A stretch of 64,000 bases of DNA from Pseudaminobacter soli (ex Li et al. 2025) (GTDB lineage Bacteria > Pseudomonadota > Alphaproteobacteria > Rhizobiales > Rhizobiaceae), in the NCBI RefSeq assembly GCF_029892515.1, contig NZ_JARXVF010000004.1, positions 124,001 to 188,000 of the forward strand. The letters run 5' to 3'. The position numbers and the translations under genes are program-made. Within the stretch, counting starts at the first letter, position 1, and each line of letters opens with the position of its first letter. The notes beneath the pieces are model-generated. The model did not search any database. It saw nothing but the letters and a program-made list of their open reading frames with translations, and was not told the DNA's origin. Positions 43,268 to 52,976 of this stretch are shown here, in pieces.

Positions 43268-44526
43268 GCGCCGAGCGCCTTGCGCAGGAGCGGCAGCAGG
43301 AAGGAGACCGGCGTGCGGCTGTCGACGGTCACTTTGGCTGTGCCCGTCGTGCCTGCGCTGAGCTCCGCCGACGCACCGGTGCCTCCCGACCAGCGATAGC
43401 CGCTCGCGGTGGTTTCGTCGCGCTCAAGTTCAACCACCGCCGCAAAGGGCGCACCTTCCTTGGCAAAGCGGGTGACAAGCACGTCGTTCTGCAACACGGC
43501 CTGCATCCCCTCCGGCGTCGAGGGAAATTCAGACACAGACAGAATACGGCCGACGAGCGTTCCCCAATTTTCCTTTTCGAGGCCGCCGAGCTCGACATTG
43601 ACGGGCATGCCCGCCTTGATGCGTTTGCCTTGTGCCGGCGGCACGTAGAGCATGAACTGCAGGCTGCCCTCACCGGCCGCCACGCTGGCGACGCGGGTGC
43701 CAGAGGGCGTGAAGGCGCCGAAGGGTGCCTTCCACTCGACGAGGGTGCCATCGGCCGGGCTCGTGACCTTGCCAAAGAGCGACAGTTGAAGGTCGAGTTG
43801 CTTGACCTCGGCATCTGCAGCGAGAACCTTTTGGTTCTGCTCGAAGAAGCGGCGCTGGTCCTCCGACTCCGCGGCGAACTGTTCGGCCGCAACCGCAAGC
43901 AGTCCGGTGCGCGCTGTCGCGATGTCGAGCGTCGCGCTGGCCAACTGTTCGCGCGTCTGCTGCACCGCCAGAGCCGTGGTGACGCCGCCAGCCGCCAGCT
44001 TTTCCTGATTGCCGACAAACTGCTCGTAGACGGTGCGGCGCTGCTCTGCGGCACGCATCTGAACTTCTAGTGAGGCCTTGCGCGCTTCGGCATTCGCCAG
44101 CCTGGCATCGGCGACCGCCTTCTGCTCGCGGCGCAAAGCTTGAAGCGCCTCCTTCGCCGCTTCGGCCTGAGCCTTCGCCAACGCGAGCTTCGCGGAAGCG
44201 TCAGGCTGGTCGATCTCGGCCAGAACATCCCCTTTGCGCACACTGCCGCCAATGAGCTGGCCAACGGGGAGCAGCTTGCCGGATGCAGTGGAGATCGCGT
44301 CCACCATCTGGCCGCCACCGGAAAAGAGGATGCCCTGCCCCTCGATACGCGTCGGAATGCTGGCGGTGAATGCCCATGCGGTTGCAGTGGCGAGCAGGAT
44401 CAGCAGGCCGAGAAGCGCGGCCCAACTGCCGGAGCCGGTGATGACGATGGCCTCGTCGAGTTGCTCCGGCGATGACAGCCGGTCCAGCGCTTCCTGGCGA
44501 TAGAGGTTGGATTTCTGGTTGTTCAT
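43264..44526 (-). CDS. HlyD-family secretion adaptor of the NHLM system
   Basis: 420-residue periplasmic adaptor. One membrane helix (about residues 34-56), first lipoyl half KLLPVGQLIGGSVRKGDVLAEID, a helical hairpin (about 95-215) and a second lipoyl half LFGKVTSPADGTLVEWKA followed by a beta-barrel end are seen. It matches the NHLM-bacteriocin secretion adaptor type (N-terminus with YRQEALDRLSSPEQLDE is typical). It links the ABC pair to an outer-membrane channel. Gap to the cyclase gene upstream is 18 nt. Confidence 0.9.
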   Translation of the reverse strand: MNNQKSNLYRQEALDRLSSPEQLDEAIVITGSGSWAALLGLLILLATATAWAFTASIPTRIEGQGILFSGGGQMVDAISTASGKLLPVGQLIGGSVRKGDVLAEIDQPDASAKLALAKAQAEAAKEALQALRREQKAVADARLANAEARKASLEVQMRAAEQRRTVYEQFVGNQEKLAAGGVTTALAVQQTREQLASATLDIATARTGLLAVAAEQFAAESEDQRRFFEQNQKVLAADAEVKQLDLQLSLFGKVTSPADGTLVEWKAPFGAFTPSGTRVASVAAGEGSLQFMLYVPPAQGKRIKAGMPVNVELGGLEKENWGTLVGRILSVSEFPSTPEGMQAVLQNDVLVTRFAKEGAPFAAVVELERDETTASGYRWSGGTGASAELSAGTTGTAKVTVDSRTPVSFLLPLLRKALGA

Positions 44527-44544
44527 CAGCTCGCCATTCCCCAG

Positions 44545-46758
44545 CTATTTCGAGCGTGCGACATAGACGCCGTCCCATTCACCCTCCGGTGGGTCGATGG
44601 TCAGGGTAGCCAGGCGTTCGGCATAAAGGTCGTAGAGACCCGCAAGCTCGGCCGTTTCGTGGAGGCGTAGCGCAGCAAGCGCATCGTGTGCAGAGCGGAA
44701 ATCGCCCGTGCGGTAGAGGTCGAGGAACGCCTGATGCCGCTGAGCGAGACCGCGAAACGCCTTGCCTTCGGCAACAGCCTCATCGCCGAGCAGCGCATAA
44801 AGCCGGACAGGCGTCGAACGCCCTTTCACCCGAACAAAATCCGCCTCGAGGAAGGCCAACCCCTTTACGGCCTGGCGCGTGAACTCGCTGACGGCGATCG
44901 TCACGCCGTAGAGCTTCGTCAGGCTCTCGATGCGCGAGGCGAGGTTGACGCTATCGCCAAGCGCCGAATAGCTGAAGCGCTGGGCCGAGCCGAGATTGCC
45001 GACGCAGGCCTCGCCACTATTGATGCCGATGCCGATGCGGATCGGCACCAGGCGACGTTCGTTCAGCCGCTCGACGGCGCGCGCCATGTCGAGCGCGGCG
45101 CGGCAGGCCTTTTCCTCGTGATGCTCGATATCGAGCGGCGCGTTCCAAAAGGCCATGATCGCATCACCGATATATTTGTCGATCGTCGCCTCCCGAGTGA
45201 GCAGCACATCGGTCAGCGGCGTCAGCACATCGTTGATGAGGCTGGTAAGCGCCTGCGGGTCCATGCCCTCCGAAAGCGTGGTGAAACCGCGGATATCGGA
45301 AAAGAGCACGGTCAGGTGCCGGGTCTCGCCACCAAGCTCCAGCGCCTTTGGCTCCTCGGCGAGCCGCTCCACCAGCGCCGGTGCCAGATAACGGCCGAAG
45401 GCTTTCTTGACGAACTGCTTCTCACGGTTCTCCAGCGCCAACCGGAGTGGGATGAGCACCAGGAAGACTGCCAGCAGCGTAACCACGGCTCCGACGGGAT
45501 CGATCAGGTATTGCGCGCGAGAGAAGGCGAACCATGAGGCCGCGAGCGAAAGGCTGGCGAGCACTGTAAAGACGAGCGTGCTGGCCAACGCGGAACGATG
45601 GCTTGCGACGAGGATCAGGATCACTCCCGCGACAAATGTCACCAGCAGCGTCGCACCCTGTGCCCAGTCGGGCTCTTGCAGGAAAACCCCGGCAACGATT
45701 TGATCTATGATTTCGGCATGAACGTTTACGCCGGGCATTGCCGCTGAGATGGGCGTCGCCACGATATCGCGCAAACCGACCGCGCTTGTGCCTACCAGCA
45801 CAATGAGGCCTTCGAGCTCCGTCAGGTCGGCCCTGCCCCTGATGAGATCGGCGGCGCTTATGACCGGCATTTTGGAAAGGCCTGAATAGTAGACGCGAAA
45901 GCGCCCGTCCGAGCCCGTGGGAACCGTCAGCTCCCCCACCCGCATGGCACTCATTCCCGGCCGGCCGCCGCCGCCTTCGCTGCTGGCGTCGTTGCTGCGG
46001 ATCACGAATCCTGATGCGCCTTGTGCCAGACGCAAGGCCTCGACGCTGAGCGCCGGGTAGAGTCTATCGGCAGCAATGGCGGCAAGCGGCATGGTGCGAA
46101 TGACATGGTCGCGGCTCGTGGCAAAGGAAAAGAAGCCTGCCCCCGGCGCCGCCTTATGGAAGATATCGAGATTGCGGACGGCACCGGCAAATTGCGGCAG
46201 ATAGGCGCGCGGATCACCACCGCCGAAGGCGAAACCAGCCTTGGCCTCAGGTGGGGTCTCGTCTCGTTCATCGGTCAGCGCGAGACCAACGGCGGCATTG
46301 GCGTGCGACAGCGAGCCGGCCAAAACCTGGTCGCTGTCGAGCTGGGCAGCATCCGCCGACAGGCCGATGCTCGCGCCCCGCTTGCGAAGCTCGTCCACAG
46401 CCTTGCCAAGCGATAGCCGGTCAGGCTCCGAGAACACGATGTCAAAGCCTATGGCGGCGACGCCGCTCTGTGTCAGACGGTCGACCATCTGCGCAATGAC
46501 ATCCCGCGACCAGGGCCACTGGCCCAATTCCGCAATGGACTTCTCGTCAATATCGACGACAGCCACCGGCGGTTCGGTGGTGGGGCGTGGCTGAATGCGT
46601 TGATAGGCGTCAAACAGGGGATTGGTCAGGATGTCCGTCGAAGCCGGAAATGCGCGCCAGAGCCCGAGGCACAGGAACAGCACCAGCACACCCGCCAGGG
46701 TCGTCGCTGACGGACGTGGGAACCTGCGCTCACCGGAACTTTTTGGCGCGCGCTTCAT
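44545..46758 (-). CDS. CHASE2-domain class III adenylyl cyclase
   Basis: 737-residue membrane receptor cyclase. One N-terminal helix (about 20-40), an extracytoplasmic CHASE2 domain (about 45-330, VAVVDIDEKSIAELGQWPWSRD), three helices (about 345-430) and a C-terminal cyclase domain (about 475-650). Both metal Asp residues (FSDIRGFT and YIGDAIMAFW), the adenine-selecting Lys (DKYIGD) and Asp (ALGDSVN), and the transition-state Asn/Arg (VNLASRIE) are present, so it should make cAMP. ATG at 46758 is preferred over 46833, which would overlap the FecR gene. It is inside the export operon. Confidence 0.87.
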   Translation of the reverse strand: MKRAPKSSGERRFPRPSATTLAGVLVLFLCLGLWRAFPASTDILTNPLFDAYQRIQPRPTTEPPVAVVDIDEKSIAELGQWPWSRDVIAQMVDRLTQSGVAAIGFDIVFSEPDRLSLGKAVDELRKRGASIGLSADAAQLDSDQVLAGSLSHANAAVGLALTDERDETPPEAKAGFAFGGGDPRAYLPQFAGAVRNLDIFHKAAPGAGFFSFATSRDHVIRTMPLAAIAADRLYPALSVEALRLAQGASGFVIRSNDASSEGGGGRPGMSAMRVGELTVPTGSDGRFRVYYSGLSKMPVISAADLIRGRADLTELEGLIVLVGTSAVGLRDIVATPISAAMPGVNVHAEIIDQIVAGVFLQEPDWAQGATLLVTFVAGVILILVASHRSALASTLVFTVLASLSLAASWFAFSRAQYLIDPVGAVVTLLAVFLVLIPLRLALENREKQFVKKAFGRYLAPALVERLAEEPKALELGGETRHLTVLFSDIRGFTTLSEGMDPQALTSLINDVLTPLTDVLLTREATIDKYIGDAIMAFWNAPLDIEHHEEKACRAALDMARAVERLNERRLVPIRIGIGINSGEACVGNLGSAQRFSYSALGDSVNLASRIESLTKLYGVTIAVSEFTRQAVKGLAFLEADFVRVKGRSTPVRLYALLGDEAVAEGKAFRGLAQRHQAFLDLYRTGDFRSAHDALAALRLHETAELAGLYDLYAERLATLTIDPPEGEWDGVYVARSK

Positions 46759-46786
46759 CTGCCACGAGTCATTCCGCTGCCGGCAA

Positions 46787-49372
46787 TCAATTGCGGTTAC
46801 CGCCGAAGATGCCGGATGCCGACCAGGCGCCATCGGTCGTCGAGAACGCCCCGAGAATGCCCTTCGCCTTGTCCGCGCCGTTGTTGGCGAAAGAGCCGGT
46901 TATGTCGGTTGCGCCATTGGTGCCGGTGAAGGTGGAAGAGCCGGCAAAGGAAACGTCACTGCCGAAATTGTGCCCGTCGAAGTTGCTGATTGAGACGTTG
47001 CCGGTGCGGGTGCCGAAATTCATCGTCGCGTTCATGGTGCCCGCGGCGATGTACTGCGCGTTGCCGTTCACCACGGTCCCCACGGCATTGCCGTCATAGG
47101 TCGCCGTACCGTTCTTCGGCATGTCCACATTCGCGGTGATGTCGCCGATCACCCAATTGCCCATGTGACCGGATGCCCAATAGCCATCGCCGCCATCCGC
47201 ACTGCCCCACCAGCCCCAGCTCAGATAGGAGCAGCTGCAGAGTTCCGAGGACGTGCCGCCATTGAAGATCTTGACGGGCGCAACCTTCGAATTCACCACA
47301 TAGGAGCGGTGGTTCTTACCGGAAGCCGCGAAATTGTCGTCGTCCAGATAGACAGCGCCGCCATAGCTATCCGTGAAGCCGATCTCGTTATGCGGGAGCG
47401 GCGGGCCACTGAACTGAGCGAACTGTTCGAACAGCGCGTTGAACGTCGCATTGGCCGCGTCGAACTGCATTTTCACCGTGCCGGCCCGCGCCGACGTCGT
47501 TCCGTCTACGGACAGCGCGATGGACGAAAAGCCGTTTAGCGTCCGCCCGCCATAGTTCCGCGTCACGCTCGTGTCGGTCGACGCGAGATTGCCCACATGC
47601 CCCGTCGAAAACCCGACTTCATCGAAGCCGGGATAGTTCGCCTCATCCCGGAAGGAGGAATAGGGATTTTCAGGATCGTTGGTCAGCACCACATACTGGC
47701 CGCCAGGACCGAAGATCGACGATCCGCCGTCGCCGCCGGCAACGCTGACCACGGTGCCCTTGTGGGCCGTAGAACCATCAGATGGATCAAGCCGGTCGCT
47801 GCCGCCCCGGTCGCCTTTGAAACCGTAGGATTTACCATCCCCCAGCAGCGAAATAGCGCCGGTCATGACTCCAAGCGCACTCTTTTGTTCCGGGCCAGTG
47901 CCATCGATAACGATCCAGGCCTGCAATCCCCTCGCCGCGACATTGGGATCGCTCCCGCCCGGTGTTCCGGCCACGAGGAAATCGCTCGAAACGGCGCCTG
48001 AAAGATCGACGCCGGCAAGGCGCGGCGCATACGTGAAGGGAATGACACCACCAAGGCTGCCTACCAAGGGATTGGTGGCATCGGCGCTGAGCGCGTAGTG
48101 ACGCGTTCCTGAGGTAGCGAAGGCGCCGGGGACGTCAGCCGTCGGTCGACCGGCGATGGCATAGAGCGGGTTCGTGCCGTTCGTCAGCATATAGGCGCGG
48201 AAACCATCGAGGCCGACATAAGCTTTGCCGGAATAGGTCGAGCCACCGAAGGCGTAGCCGGAAACAGTATGAGCCTTGAAGGCGCTGTCGGCATAGACCG
48301 GCAGTGACAGACTACCGCCGCCGCCGAGCGCCAACGTTCCGTCCTGCCCGACGCGACCGATCAGCGTGCCAGTGCGATCCATTTCAGGCGAGCCACCAAC
48401 AATGCCGTTGCCGCCGCCATCGTCGACCGGCAGGGGTAGGAGAACGCGTACCTTTGAGGTGAGGCTGGGGCCACCCCCTTCGCCACCGCCTTTGCGGATT
48501 GTCTCTTCGACGATAGCCGCCCTTGTATCGGCAGCAACCGTCTGCTGCGCCAACGCGCCCGGGCGCGCTTCCGGAACAGGGATGTTTGCCGGTAAACCAG
48601 CGTCCGAATTGTGCTGCGTCACGCCACTTCCACGAACCTGACCGTCCTGCGGCTGACGGGAGACACCCCCGTGGGCACCGTCTCGGCCGGCGAGTTGGCT
48701 CTGCATGGCCGCCTGGAAGGCGGGCGGCGTTCTTGTCACAGACCGCCGGTCGCCATCGACGATGACCGAATAACCGGCCTGGAAAAGCCGGTGTGACGCG
48801 CCATTCCCCGTCAGCGTGACTTCCTTGCCGAAGATCAGGGACACGTGGGGTGGATTGCCGCCATGGCCGCCCTTCTTGTCCTTGCGCGAGCGCGCCTTGC
48901 CCAGGCGCTGGCCGATCGCGCCCAGATCGATATCAACCACCGCGCCGCGGATGCCCGCCGTACCGACAGGCGTATTGATGGTTGCACCGCCCGCCGTCTT
49001 CGATGTCTTGCCGCCTACGAAGCGCATAAAGCCCTTGGAGAGGCTTGCCACGACCTTGGCCGTTCCAGCGTCGGGATCGTAGACGAAGCTGTCGATCGTC
49101 AGGCTTGAGTTCGGGCCGACCGTGAACGCCGTGCCGTCGGCAAGCAGGATCTGGACAAGACCACCCTCGTTGGTGTCGATCACCTGGTTGTGGATCACAT
49201 CGTCGCCGATGGCGATGGTCTTTACGCCCTGACCCGGGATTCGAGCCTGGGCATCCTGATTGACCGCCGTTGCAACACCCACGCGGGCCGCCTCGGCAAC
49301 CGAGCAATTGGTCGCCACGATGAGTGCCGTCAGAGCGGTTGCGGCAAGAAGTGCTGTTCTCGATCGTCCCAT
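46787..49372 (-). CDS. Secreted FecR-domain protein with TbpB-like beta-barrel end
   Basis: 861-residue protein with a signal peptide (about 1-28). A FecR domain (about 45-155) has IAIGDDVIHNQVIDT, LLADGTAFTVGPNSSLTID and NTPVGTAGIRGA. The middle (about 200-330) is Gly/Pro-rich and disordered. The C-terminal ~500 residues are Gly-rich beta repeats; the final ~100 (MNFGTRTGNVSISNFDG, GSFANNGADKAKGILGAFS) look like the transferrin-binding-protein-like barrel. An unusual ELCSCSYLSWGWWG segment sits within it. Probably periplasmic or surface-exposed. It starts 1 nt after the stop of the TPR/barrel gene. Its sensing role is inferred. Confidence 0.78.
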   Translation of the reverse strand: MGRSRTALLAATALTALIVATNCSVAEAARVGVATAVNQDAQARIPGQGVKTIAIGDDVIHNQVIDTNEGGLVQILLADGTAFTVGPNSSLTIDSFVYDPDAGTAKVVASLSKGFMRFVGGKTSKTAGGATINTPVGTAGIRGAVVDIDLGAIGQRLGKARSRKDKKGGHGGNPPHVSLIFGKEVTLTGNGASHRLFQAGYSVIVDGDRRSVTRTPPAFQAAMQSQLAGRDGAHGGVSRQPQDGQVRGSGVTQHNSDAGLPANIPVPEARPGALAQQTVAADTRAAIVEETIRKGGGEGGGPSLTSKVRVLLPLPVDDGGGNGIVGGSPEMDRTGTLIGRVGQDGTLALGGGGSLSLPVYADSAFKAHTVSGYAFGGSTYSGKAYVGLDGFRAYMLTNGTNPLYAIAGRPTADVPGAFATSGTRHYALSADATNPLVGSLGGVIPFTYAPRLAGVDLSGAVSSDFLVAGTPGGSDPNVAARGLQAWIVIDGTGPEQKSALGVMTGAISLLGDGKSYGFKGDRGGSDRLDPSDGSTAHKGTVVSVAGGDGGSSIFGPGGQYVVLTNDPENPYSSFRDEANYPGFDEVGFSTGHVGNLASTDTSVTRNYGGRTLNGFSSIALSVDGTTSARAGTVKMQFDAANATFNALFEQFAQFSGPPLPHNEIGFTDSYGGAVYLDDDNFAASGKNHRSYVVNSKVAPVKIFNGGTSSELCSCSYLSWGWWGSADGGDGYWASGHMGNWVIGDITANVDMPKNGTATYDGNAVGTVVNGNAQYIAAGTMNATMNFGTRTGNVSISNFDGHNFGSDVSFAGSSTFTGTNGATDITGSFANNGADKAKGILGAFSTTDGAWSASGIFGGNRN

Positions 49373-49373
49373 C

Positions 49374-50759
49374 TCAGAAAACCTTCGTCAGGCTGATGCC
49401 GAGGGTGGCATTGTCGAATGTTCCCGTGTCGTAGTTGGACCACGACTTCTGGTAACCGGTCTGCAGCAGGGCGGCCCATTCCGTCGTCAGCGGAATGGTC
49501 TGAGTCAGGCCAAGGGTCCACATCGTCGTGCGCTGCGCGGCAGAACTGATCATCGGATCGGCCGCATCGTTCTTGCGGCGGGAGATCTGATTGGTGATCG
49601 ATATGCTCCAGGGCTCCGGCAGGCCCGCAAGCGGCGATCCGTACTGGATCGTAAGGCCGGCAAAGCCACTCGCCTGCCAATAGGCATTTCGTGCGATGTC
49701 AGCCTCGAAGCGGTCGACGGTGCCTGCGAGGTCGAGGGTCAGACTATCCGACAGGCGATACGAGGAAACGAGTTGGCCCTGGAACCGATCGCCACTCTTG
49801 TCACTCATCTGCGGATGCGCATCGGAATCGTGGTAGCGCTCATGGCGATATTCACCGCGAACGCCGTAGAACCAATCCGTGGTCGGGCGCGCGCCGAGGA
49901 ACACCCCGCTGCCCAGGCTCGATGTCAGCGGATCACCCGACAGGATGCCGCCACTCGCAATGCCGTAGACATCGAGCGTATAGTTCTCGAGGCCAAACCG
50001 GTTCAGGTCGAAAGACGGGCCGGCGGCCAGTTCCGCATAGGCAAGGTTTAGCTCCTCGCGCTTCGCATAGCCTTCGCCGTAGGTCCGCAGGCTTGCCTTG
50101 AATTCGACGCCCTGGGCCGGCAGGTCGAACACACCCAGGACATTGCCCGAGATAAACCCACTTAGGTCGGGTGCCTTGCGAGCATCTTCCGAGAGCAAGT
50201 AGTCGAGGCCATTCAGATTGACAAAGGCCGATGCCGGGCCACCGTTGGCGTTGGTCTGATAGCGCGTGCCGATGCTGAACGAACCCGAATAGGACGAGGC
50301 ACCGTTTCGGCTGGCAATCGCCGCCTGGTATTGGGAAACCTTGTTGCGCACCTCCTCGGGCACGTCACCATTGGAAACCGCGGCATCGAAATAGGTGCCT
50401 GCAGTGCTATAGGCCCCGAGGCGAAAATATAGCACGCCCAGTTCGAGTTGCAGCCGCGGAAGGCCTGGCGCGAAGATCAGCATGCGCTCCAGCGTGGCGA
50501 TCGCCCCTTCTAGATCGCCTACCTGCGAGGAGAGCGCAGCATATTCGAACGCGGCATCGAGATTGCTGGGGTCGTCCAGCATCACCTGGAACAAGGCTGT
50601 CCGCCGCGCCTCAATCCGCTGGATGTCGCCCGCGGCGGCGCGGGGCGGGCGGTTAAGATCACGCGGAGCAGCTTCGGTTGCAGATACGCCGCCCAACGAC
50701 AGGAACGCGCAGGCAGCCACGCCACAGATCCACCTGGATAGCGTTTTGCCAAAAGTCAT
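49374..50759 (-). CDS. TPR-containing outer-membrane beta-barrel protein
   Basis: 461-residue protein with a signal peptide (about 1-31). Residues ~45-150 carry two or three TPR-like helical pairs (LDAAFEYAALSSQVGDLEGAIATLERML); from ~155 to the end alternate strands form a barrel of perhaps 14-16 strands, ending GISLTKVF with the terminal Phe. It looks like a surface or exit porin. ATG at 50759 is preferred over 50795 because the signal peptide then has a normal length. First gene of the minus operon running to 37340, so its promoter should be in 50760-50960. Confidence 0.78.
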   Translation of the reverse strand: MTFGKTLSRWICGVAACAFLSLGGVSATEAAPRDLNRPPRAAAGDIQRIEARRTALFQVMLDDPSNLDAAFEYAALSSQVGDLEGAIATLERMLIFAPGLPRLQLELGVLYFRLGAYSTAGTYFDAAVSNGDVPEEVRNKVSQYQAAIASRNGASSYSGSFSIGTRYQTNANGGPASAFVNLNGLDYLLSEDARKAPDLSGFISGNVLGVFDLPAQGVEFKASLRTYGEGYAKREELNLAYAELAAGPSFDLNRFGLENYTLDVYGIASGGILSGDPLTSSLGSGVFLGARPTTDWFYGVRGEYRHERYHDSDAHPQMSDKSGDRFQGQLVSSYRLSDSLTLDLAGTVDRFEADIARNAYWQASGFAGLTIQYGSPLAGLPEPWSISITNQISRRKNDAADPMISSAAQRTTMWTLGLTQTIPLTTEWAALLQTGYQKSWSNYDTGTFDNATLGISLTKVF

Positions 50760-50960
50760 ATGTCGCCCGAGACCCCAACCAATTCCAGCGCCCAATTAGC
50801 ACGGCGAGCAAAGAGATGACGACAAATCAATGGCTTAGGATTGGAGCCTTTCCGTCCCAAAATAGTTGCTTTTTGTCCCAGGCAACGTTTTGCACCATCG
50901 CATGCCCGCGTGTTCCGCTATCGGTTGGGCAACGGACGGCGCGTTTCAACCAGTGCGGCC
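50760..50960. promoter_or_regulatory. Divergent promoter region of the export operons
   Basis: 201-nt gap between the minus-strand TPR/barrel gene and the plus-strand C39-ABC gene. It is the only divergent gap between 37340 and 56978, so it must supply promoters for both units. Two GTCCCA copies flanking a T-rich run (about 50853-50880) are the only repeat I notice. Start of the plus gene is not certain; if it is earlier the gap shortens. Confidence 0.45.
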
Positions 50961-52976
50961 ATGGGCAATTTGACGAAAGAGAACGGCAGGCTGCCGGCAG
51001 GAGGAATACGCGTCCGGACGCCGGAAGTACGGCAGGGCGAGCATGCCGAATGCGGCTTGGCCGCGCTCTCCATCGTCCTCGGCCACCATGGCCTGCATGT
51101 ACCGATGGCGGAGCTGCGCCAGCAGGCGGGCACCACCCTGTTCGGCTCAACGATCCGGCAATTGCGAGACATCGCCCGCAGCTACGGCTTTGAGGCCAAG
51201 GCCCACCGCACCGAACCGAAAGACATGTCAGTCATCGGCCTGCCGCTGATCGCGCATATGCGCTTCATCCATTTCGTGGTGGTCGAGTGCATCGGCAGCG
51301 CGGTCGTGCATGTCAACGATCCGTCCTGCGGACCGGTCGTTCTGGACCGGGCGGAATTCGACCGGGATTTCACCGGCATCGTCCTTTCGGTGAAGCCGGA
51401 AACGGTGGCGCGGCGCGGCAGGCCCTTCTCCTTCGCGACCGCCCTGTTGGACACATGGAAGCCGCAGTGGGCGAAGCTGGCCCTGGCCGGCGTTGCCTCC
51501 GTTACGGGCGGCATCGCCGCCACGGCAGGCATCTGGCGACTGGCATCGCACGGACCTGCCAGCCTCGGGATGGACTTCCTTCTCCTGGCGGCATCGCTTT
51601 GCACTAGCTGGCTCGCGATCCTCCTTGTGGAACAGGTTGGACTCGATGCACGGCGCCGGTGGAGCTCCGACTTATACGCGGCGCTCGGCAAGGCCGGCAA
51701 CGAACATTATCTCTTCAGCAAGCCGGAGCAGACGCTCGCTCAGTTTTCGGCCCTCGATCACGTTCAGAACTCGAACATTCTCCGTGCCCTGCTGACGGTG
51801 CTCTGGCTGCTGGCCGCACTCGCCTCGGGCACGGCGCTGGCGCTCGGTCCGGTTCTGCCGGTAGCTCTTATCAGCCTCCTTCAGATAGGCCTCCTCGGCT
51901 GGGCTGCGACTCGCCGCGGCAGCCGGATCGCACGAAACGGCCATGCGGAACTTTCCGCGCATGGCATCGATGCTGAACACCTCGCCGATTCCGATTGGTA
52001 CAGGATTGGCCAGGCCAGCGACGGCCTCTTCTCCCGCGTGGCAGGGCATCATGCTCTGGTCGCGTCCGAATTCTTCAAGACGGCTAACGAACGACGGCGC
52101 ATGGACACGACGCTCTTCGGCCTAGACATGGTGAAGATTGCTGCGCCCTTTTCTATCGCCGCCGCCCAAGGGGAGATTGCCGGCCTTGTCCTTGCGCTAA
52201 GCGTTGCCGCGGCCGGCAGCGTCATGCTCCGACGTATCGGCAGGGACATCCACTTCCAGCCACTGAAGAACGCCTTGCACCGGCTTGGCGACCTGCCGGT
52301 CGAGGTCGTGAAGGATCCGCCTGCGTCGCCGCGGTCAGCAGGCGGGAAATTCCGCATGGAAAATGCCGGCTGGTATCCGGGCGGCATCAATCGCCCGCCC
52401 ATCGAGAGTGTCTCGGTTTCCCTCTCGCGCGGAGAGGTTCTTGTCGTTAATGGCGCCTCCGGCGCCGGGGCGACGACCTTCGCCCGGCTGGCTTCCGGCA
52501 TGCTGGACCCCACGGAAGGTATCGTGACCCTCGGCGGCATTCCCCTTGCGGAACATCCCCCGACCGTCGCCATCCTCGTCGACCATTTTGTCCCGATTGT
52601 GCCGGGGACGCTGCGGGAAAATCTCAGTTTCGGCGCGTCAGGCATCGGCGATACCACCATGCTGGCCGCGCTCCGCCTCGTCGGGCTCGACGACGTTCTA
52701 GCGCCACGCGGCGGCCTTTCCCTCATCTTGAAGGCTGATCAGCCGCGACTGAGCGGCGGCCAGTTGCGACGCATCGCCATCGCCCGCGCTCTCTGCCGCT
52801 CGCCTCGCCTTCTGGTGCTCGACGAGGCACTGGACAACGTCGAGACCTCTCTGGCCAAGACCATTCTCTCCCGGTTGCGGGCGCTCGGCATGATCCTGGT
52901 CGTCACGACGAAGAACGCCGATCTGCTTGCCGCCGGCGACCAGCGGCTGGACCTTGGAGTCGCCAATGCGGCCTGA
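50961..52976 (+). CDS. C39 peptidase-ABC protein with crippled ATP site
   Basis: 671-residue exporter half. The C39 domain (about 20-140) is complete: Gln and Cys in RQGEHAECGLAALSIVL, His in RFIHFVVVE, Asp in VNDPSCG. Helices cover about 150-430. The ATPase is odd: Walker A reads GASGAGATT (Lys replaced by Ala) and the H-loop His is Thr (VVTTKN), while LSGGQLRRIAIARAL and LLVLDEALD are intact. Alone it should not hydrolyse ATP; the next gene supplies the missing parts. ATG at 50961 is chosen; an upstream TTG at 50841 is in frame but unlikely. Confidence 0.83.
   Translation: MGNLTKENGRLPAGGIRVRTPEVRQGEHAECGLAALSIVLGHHGLHVPMAELRQQAGTTLFGSTIRQLRDIARSYGFEAKAHRTEPKDMSVIGLPLIAHMRFIHFVVVECIGSAVVHVNDPSCGPVVLDRAEFDRDFTGIVLSVKPETVARRGRPFSFATALLDTWKPQWAKLALAGVASVTGGIAATAGIWRLASHGPASLGMDFLLLAASLCTSWLAILLVEQVGLDARRRWSSDLYAALGKAGNEHYLFSKPEQTLAQFSALDHVQNSNILRALLTVLWLLAALASGTALALGPVLPVALISLLQIGLLGWAATRRGSRIARNGHAELSAHGIDAEHLADSDWYRIGQASDGLFSRVAGHHALVASEFFKTANERRRMDTTLFGLDMVKIAAPFSIAAAQGEIAGLVLALSVAAAGSVMLRRIGRDIHFQPLKNALHRLGDLPVEVVKDPPASPRSAGGKFRMENAGWYPGGINRPPIESVSVSLSRGEVLVVNGASGAGATTFARLASGMLDPTEGIVTLGGIPLAEHPPTVAILVDHFVPIVPGTLRENLSFGASGIGDTTMLAALRLVGLDDVLAPRGGLSLILKADQPRLSGGQLRRIAIARALCRSPRLLVLDEALDNVETSLAKTILSRLRALGMILVVTTKNADLLAAGDQRLDLGVANAA

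Noticed and set aside
50766-50800. AATTGG repeats in the divergent gap as a second AraC site
   Set aside because: The copies are 13 bp apart and only six bases long, unlike the 21-bp spacing seen at 36153-36184.
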